Assembly: GCF_014256275.1 (NCBI RefSeq)
Contig: NZ_JACCFE010000003.1
Span: forward strand, 62,001-126,000
Reading direction: 5' to 3'
Length of the DNA stretch: 64,000 nt
DNA from: Rhodococcus sp. 4CII
GTDB taxonomy: Bacteria; Actinomycetota; Actinomycetes; Mycobacteriales; Mycobacteriaceae
Within the stretch, counting starts at the first letter, position 1, and each line of letters begins with the position of its first letter. Both the position numbers and the translations under genes were made by a program. The notes under the pieces are model-generated. The model worked only from the letters and a program-made list of their open reading frames with translations, was not told where the DNA came from and did no database searches. This document shows positions 60,928 through 64,000 of the stretch, one piece after another.

Positions 60928-61272
60928 TCAAAGATTGGGCAGTGCGGAGCCGAGGAAGATCAGCCCGGCGGCGATGCCGAAGGCGCCGGCGAGCATGCCG
61001 AGGAGCGCCTCGGGGGAGGTTGACCCGTGGTCGACGACGTCGGGTCGGCGGGCGGCCAGTGCCCCGGTGGCCAGGGCGGCCGCGCCGAGGAGGATGCCGA
61101 ATCCGAACATCCAGAACGTCACGATGGATAACGCGCCGAACATGATCGCCACATCGGGCAACCGTCCCCCGTGGGACGGGCGAGGGACAACTCCTGCCCC
61201 GAGGGGCGGGTGAGCCGGCAGCGGGGAACGCCGGGCGGGTTCGGCGGGGAACGGGCGGGCGGGGGTGGTCAT
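60928..61272 (-). CDS. Small membrane protein, two or three segments
   Basis: A 114-residue protein: a proline-rich N-terminus, then hydrophobic segments (VAIMFGALSIVTFWMFGFGI; LGAAALATGALAA; LGMLAGAFGIAAGLIFLGSA) as in DUF4190-type proteins. AGGAGG lies close before the ATG at 61272. Its position between two stress-control regions may indicate a stress-linked role, which is only inference. Confidence 0.6.
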   Translation of the reverse strand: MTTPARPFPAEPARRSPLPAHPPLGAGVVPRPSHGGRLPDVAIMFGALSIVTFWMFGFGILLGAAALATGALAARRPDVVDHGSTSPEALLGMLAGAFGIAAGLIFLGSALPNL

Positions 61273-61446
61273 GATCCTCCTGTCGGACCGAAGGAACGGC
61301 AGAGCGCCAACACCCGAGCCAGCGCGACAAGGTTACTTCTCAGCCATCACGTGCGCGGCCGAATGCGGGATCGCACCGAGGAAGCAGTGCGGAGAACTGC
61401 TCTGCGCCAGTAATGTTCGTGCCGTTCAGGTGTCGTCCCGGCAACT

Positions 61447-61473
61447 TTAGCACTCCACTGTAGAGAGTGCTAA
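61447..61473. promoter_or_regulatory. Perfect CIRCE operator (HrcA site)
   Basis: TTAGCACTC at 61447-61455, nine bases, then GAGTGCTAA at 61465-61473: an exact match to the CIRCE consensus bound by the heat-shock repressor HrcA. A second, half-preserved copy (right half GAGTGCTAA at 61525-61533) follows. CIRCE normally precedes groES/groEL. Here the next plus-strand genes are two small unknown genes at 61602 and 61748. A TTGACG at 61481 could be the -35 box. Confidence 0.88.
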
Positions 61474-61601
61474 CTCCGGCTTGACGGTGCAATCTTCCGG
61501 CAAATGCTGGCACCGCGGGTTGCCGAGTGCTAATTTCTTGTCCTGCACAGTGACCGCGCTCGTCGGGGGACGGGCGCCGGAGTCGAGGGAGGTGCAGTGC
61601 T

Positions 61602-61751
61602 GTGCGCAACGACGATCGACACCGGAACGAGTCCGGTAAACCCACCACCGACGATCCGCTCGTGACGGGTGAGGCGGTGCGCTGGCCGGATCCGAGTCCG
61701 CTGGCGAACTGGTGGCAGCAGATAGTCTTCGGTAACCGGAGGGCCGCGTGA
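61602..61751 (+). CDS. Small protein (49 aa) behind a CIRCE element
   Basis: A GTG-started frame with GGGAGG upstream. The product is polar (MRNDDRHRNESGKPTTDDPL) with a Trp-rich end (PLANWWQQIVFGNRRAA). Its stop codon overlaps the GTG of the next gene by 4 bases (GTGA), which supports both as real genes. No family recognised. The perfect CIRCE 130 bases upstream suggests heat-shock control. Confidence 0.5.
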   Translation: MRNDDRHRNESGKPTTDDPLVTGEAVRWPDPSPLANWWQQIVFGNRRAA

Positions 61752-61930
61752 GAGCTGTGCGGGTCCCGCGGACCGTTTTTGCGTGTGCCCGTTGCGATCG
61801 CGCGTATCGATCGCGGGAGGGCGACCGACCGGGGCTCGCTGCCACGGTGGCCCGGGTCCACGGCTGGGAGATCGGCGAGAGCCCTCTGTGTCCCGGGTGC
61901 GCCTCGATCACCATCACGGTGGCTTCCTAG
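61748..61930 (+). CDS. Small zinc-ribbon-like protein (60 aa)
   Basis: A 60-residue protein with CARC near residue 13 and CPGC near residue 49, two CxxC pairs able to bind zinc (FACARCDRAYRSREGD; ESPLCPGCASITI). It is coupled to the 49-residue gene by a 4-base overlap. It may be a stress-related DNA- or protein-binding factor. Function unknown. Confidence 0.55.
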   Translation: MRAVRVPRTVFACARCDRAYRSREGDRPGLAATVARVHGWEIGESPLCPGCASITITVAS

Positions 61931-61999
61931 GTTGGAGGGTCCGATTCCGGTGGTGGGGTGTCCTCGCCGGGATTTCCGAAAGTGGTGATGTGACACCCG

Positions 62000-63145
62000 G
62001 TGGCGGTGGACGGTCGAGGCTACCCGCGGTCACTGCGCGCGGCCGCGGAATCCGGGCTGACCCGCGTCCATTGCCTGGTCCCGGTCGCTTTCCGGCGCGG
62101 AGAGCAGTGGAGTGTCCACCGCGTTGCTTTATTTCGCGCGCAGTCGGGTGCTGGCGGACTCCAGGTGAGATGGCGCACGGATCGGAGGTCACGGCAAAGG
62201 GTGCGAAATGCGCGGCATCGGACAGAAGACGGTGCTGTCCTCCTCGTCGGGAAAGCAGAACGTCAACGCGGCGATCAGGGTGTCCGGAGCGAGAAGACCA
62301 GCACGTTCTCCACGATCACCCCAGGGAATCAGACCAAACCCTCTTTCGTCACCACCGGCGGGAACCTGCTCACCGACGGCGGCACCTTCGGCATCGTCAT
62401 CGTCACCCACTTCGACGAACCGATCACCGACAAAGCCGCGGCCGAAAAGGCACTTCATGTGCAGACCACACCTGCGGTGACCGGATCCTGGTACTGGGCC
62501 GACGATCAGAACGTGCACTGGCGACCGGAGAAGTACTGGGCGCCGGGCACCCGGGTCACCGTCCGTGCCGACGTGTACGGCATTCCGCTCGGCGACGGTC
62601 TCTTCGGGCAGGAGGACGCGACCACCTCGTTCACCATCGGTGACGCCCACATCTCCGTCGCCGACGACACCACCAAACAGGTCACCGTCACAAATAACGG
62701 GCAGGTGGTCCGCACCATGCCGACGTCGATGGGCCGGGGCGGCACCGAAGTCGTCGGTGGGCGGACCTTGTCGTTCTGGACCCAGCCGGGCATCTACACC
62801 GTCATCGACAAGGCCGACCCGGTCATCATGGATTCGTCCACCTACGGGCTGCCGGTGAACTCCCGCCTCGGCTACAAAGAAACGATCAACCACGCCACCC
62901 GCATCAGCAACGACGGCATCTACCTGCACGCACTCGCCGACACCGTCTGGGCGCAGGGCAACACCAACGTCTCGCACGGCTGCCTGAACCTCAGTCCGGA
63001 CAATGCCCGCTGGTTTTACGACTTTTCCGTGCCCGGCGACATCGTCGAGGTCCGCAACACCGGCGGCGACCCGCTCGAGCTGTGGCAGAACGGCGACTGG
63101 TCCGTGCCGTGGGATCAATGGCAGGCCGGCAGCGCCCTGACCTGA
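62000..63145 (+). CDS. L,D-transpeptidase with a replaced N-terminus
   Basis: From about base 62291 the protein matches mycobacterial-type L,D-transpeptidases: an Ig-like domain (FVTTGGNLLTDGGTFGIVIV; HFDEPITDKAAAEKAL) and a YkuD catalytic domain with IYLHALADTVWAQGNTN and SHGCLNLSPDNARWFY (the catalytic Cys is in SHGC). These enzymes make 3-3 cross-links in peptidoglycan outside the cell. The first 98 codons are arginine-rich, with no signal peptide or lipobox and no family similarity, so the true 5' end was lost by rearrangement. The catalytic part is intact but would not be exported. Confidence 0.75.
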   Translation: MAVDGRGYPRSLRAAAESGLTRVHCLVPVAFRRGEQWSVHRVALFRAQSGAGGLQVRWRTDRRSRQRVRNARHRTEDGAVLLVGKAERQRGDQGVRSEKTSTFSTITPGNQTKPSFVTTGGNLLTDGGTFGIVIVTHFDEPITDKAAAEKALHVQTTPAVTGSWYWADDQNVHWRPEKYWAPGTRVTVRADVYGIPLGDGLFGQEDATTSFTIGDAHISVADDTTKQVTVTNNGQVVRTMPTSMGRGGTEVVGGRTLSFWTQPGIYTVIDKADPVIMDSSTYGLPVNSRLGYKETINHATRISNDGIYLHALADTVWAQGNTNVSHGCLNLSPDNARWFYDFSVPGDIVEVRNTGGDPLELWQNGDWSVPWDQWQAGSALT

Positions 63146-63422
63146 CCACGGGAAACGGGAGATCCCGGTCGCCGAAGAGGAGGCGCTCGGGCACTCTGCG
63201 GACACGGTGTGGATCGTCTTCGAGGTAGGCGCAGCCCGTGAGGATCGGTTCGGCTGCGCAACTGGGTACTGCAGCGGATCTCTCGACCCCATGCAGTCGC
63301 AGCCGTCCCACCTGCGAGGAGACCTCGTCCGGCGGCCCAGGAGCGTTCGCTGCCCAGCACCCCGAGCTTGCGTTTTTCCCGCCCCCTGTCCGGGTACGCG
63401 CGTGAAAAGGGGTGTGCTCGAG

Positions 63423-63662
63423 GTGGTGATCGTGGTGCCCGACTCCTATGCCGATGTGGTCGAGCGGTTGTGCGGCGAGTTCGACGGCCGGGTGCCGCTG
63501 CCGATGGTCGCCCAGATCGTGCGTCAGTGCCGCCGCGAAGCGGTTTGCTCCGGCTCCACTGCCGACCCGAATCCTCCCGGACTCGAAAGTGCGGCACGCG
63601 AACGACTACTGGCTGCCTCGACCACCCGCGGGACGCCCAGCAGCGCGGACGAAACGTCCTGA
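63423..63662 (+). CDS. Small protein with a three-helix-bundle dimerisation-like domain
   Basis: About 79 residues. IVVPDSYADVVERLCGEFDG then RVPLPMVAQIVRQCRREAV resemble the three-helical bundle dimerisation domain of small actinobacterial proteins. The start is uncertain: several GTG codons lie in a row (63402, 63414, 63423), and the last has AAAAGGGG about nine bases upstream. The tail is disordered. Bases 63146-63422 show no other gene. Confidence 0.5.
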   Translation: MVIVVPDSYADVVERLCGEFDGRVPLPMVAQIVRQCRREAVCSGSTADPNPPGLESAARERLLAASTTRGTPSSADETS

Positions 63663-63740
63663 GACACTGTCCGCTGCACTCTGGGTCGGCGGCATCGTGA
63701 CCGGGTTCGGTCGACCGCGATCCGGGCTCGCCCGAACGGC

Positions 63741-64000
63741 TCACCAGTGTCCGAGGTTTCCCTGCCACAGCGCCGAGATGACGGACAGGACGATGACCAG
63801 CGGATAATACAGATTGCCGAGTGAGTACGCGGGAGCCGCCCGCACCCCGTAAGAGCGGGTGGCGCCCACCCGAACGGGCAACGGCCACCCCACGTCCGAC
63901 GGCGGTTCCCGGGCCACGATATCGCTACGATCTTTCGCAACAACAATAGATTTATTCGTTTTGACATCGTAGAATATGTCCAGAATTTCGTTGGGTATAC
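63741..64000 (-). CDS. C-terminal end of a membrane protein (partial)
   Basis: The minus-strand frame is open from the window edge to TGA at 63741-63743, 85 codons. It reads NEILDIFYDVKTNKSIVVAK, then SYGVRAAPAYSLG, then a single hydrophobic segment NLYYPLVIVLSVISALWQG and the end NLGHW. The coding pattern is convincing, but the family cannot be named from this part. The bases near the edge are more AT-rich than the rest of the window. Confidence 0.5.
   Translation of the reverse strand, partial: IPNEILDIFYDVKTNKSIVVAKDRSDIVAREPPSDVGWPLPVRVGATRSYGVRAAPAYSLGNLYYPLVIVLSVISALWQGNLGHW

Overview
The window is high-GC, gene-dense DNA of a mycolic-acid actinomycete, most likely Rhodococcus or a close relative. 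The signs are an Lsr2 protein, PucR-type regulators, a catabolic cluster in the rhodococcal style, many GTG starts and actinobacterial recombinases. The mixture of a parAB partition locus, several recombinases, IS and transposon relics, a toxin-antitoxin pair and an orphan restriction-enzyme fragment suggests a megaplasmid or a large genomic island. No replication initiator, rRNA or tRNA gene was recognised.

Layout. 1-2.4 kb: the 3' end of a non-ribosomal peptide synthetase and a DUF2231 membrane protein. 2.5-9.4 kb: serine recombinase, parB-parA, an RNB-family RNase with a C-terminal dsRNA-binding domain, two related palindromes flanking that RNase gene, and an ORC/CDC6-like ATPase. 9.7-13.1 kb: PAS-ANTAR regulator, two very small genes, a frameshifted tyrosine recombinase and a recombinase-like partner. 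13.7-33.8 kb: the main catabolic region, with an MHS-type transporter, FMN/2Fe-2S reductase, phosphotransferase-like protein, SDRs, enoyl-CoA hydratase, acyl-CoA synthetase, cytochrome P450, cupin, thiolase, acyl-CoA dehydrogenase, alpha/beta hydrolase, CoA transferase and a Baeyer-Villiger-type monooxygenase. 33.8-39 kb: decayed copies of catabolic genes, a GAF-PucR regulator, a transposase relic and a thioesterase. 39-48 kb: a class III cyclase and a second, smaller catabolic set with its own PucR regulator, interrupted by a broken resolvase and an HsdR tail. 48.5-54.2 kb: an overlapping recombinase/HTH/zinc-ribbon operon and accessory genes. 54.4-64 kb: small unknown genes, a HigBA-like pair, Lsr2, Hsp20 with a MerR/HspR-like regulator, a perfect CIRCE operator before two small overlapping genes, a rearranged L,D-transpeptidase and a partial gene at the edge.

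How the genes fit together. The catabolic genes make a coherent pathway for a hydrophobic, probably alicyclic or terpenoid substrate: uptake, P450 hydroxylation, SDR oxidation to a ketone, Baeyer-Villiger oxygen insertion, ester or lactone hydrolysis, CoA activation, 2-methyl epimerisation by an AMACR-like CoA transferase, and beta-oxidation. The substrate is inferred, not shown. A conserved promoter module (an 18-bp TTTGGAC...GCACAA box and a 16-bp TGAGAC..TCGTCACA box, starts 55-56 bp apart) precedes the transporter, the cupin gene and the thioesterase gene, which points to one regulon spread over 25 kb.

Many lesions are visible: the tyrosine recombinase, the IS256 transposase, the resolvase, the HigB-like toxin, and relic copies of a DUF7064-type gene and an acyl-CoA synthetase gene. 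The region has been repeatedly rearranged.
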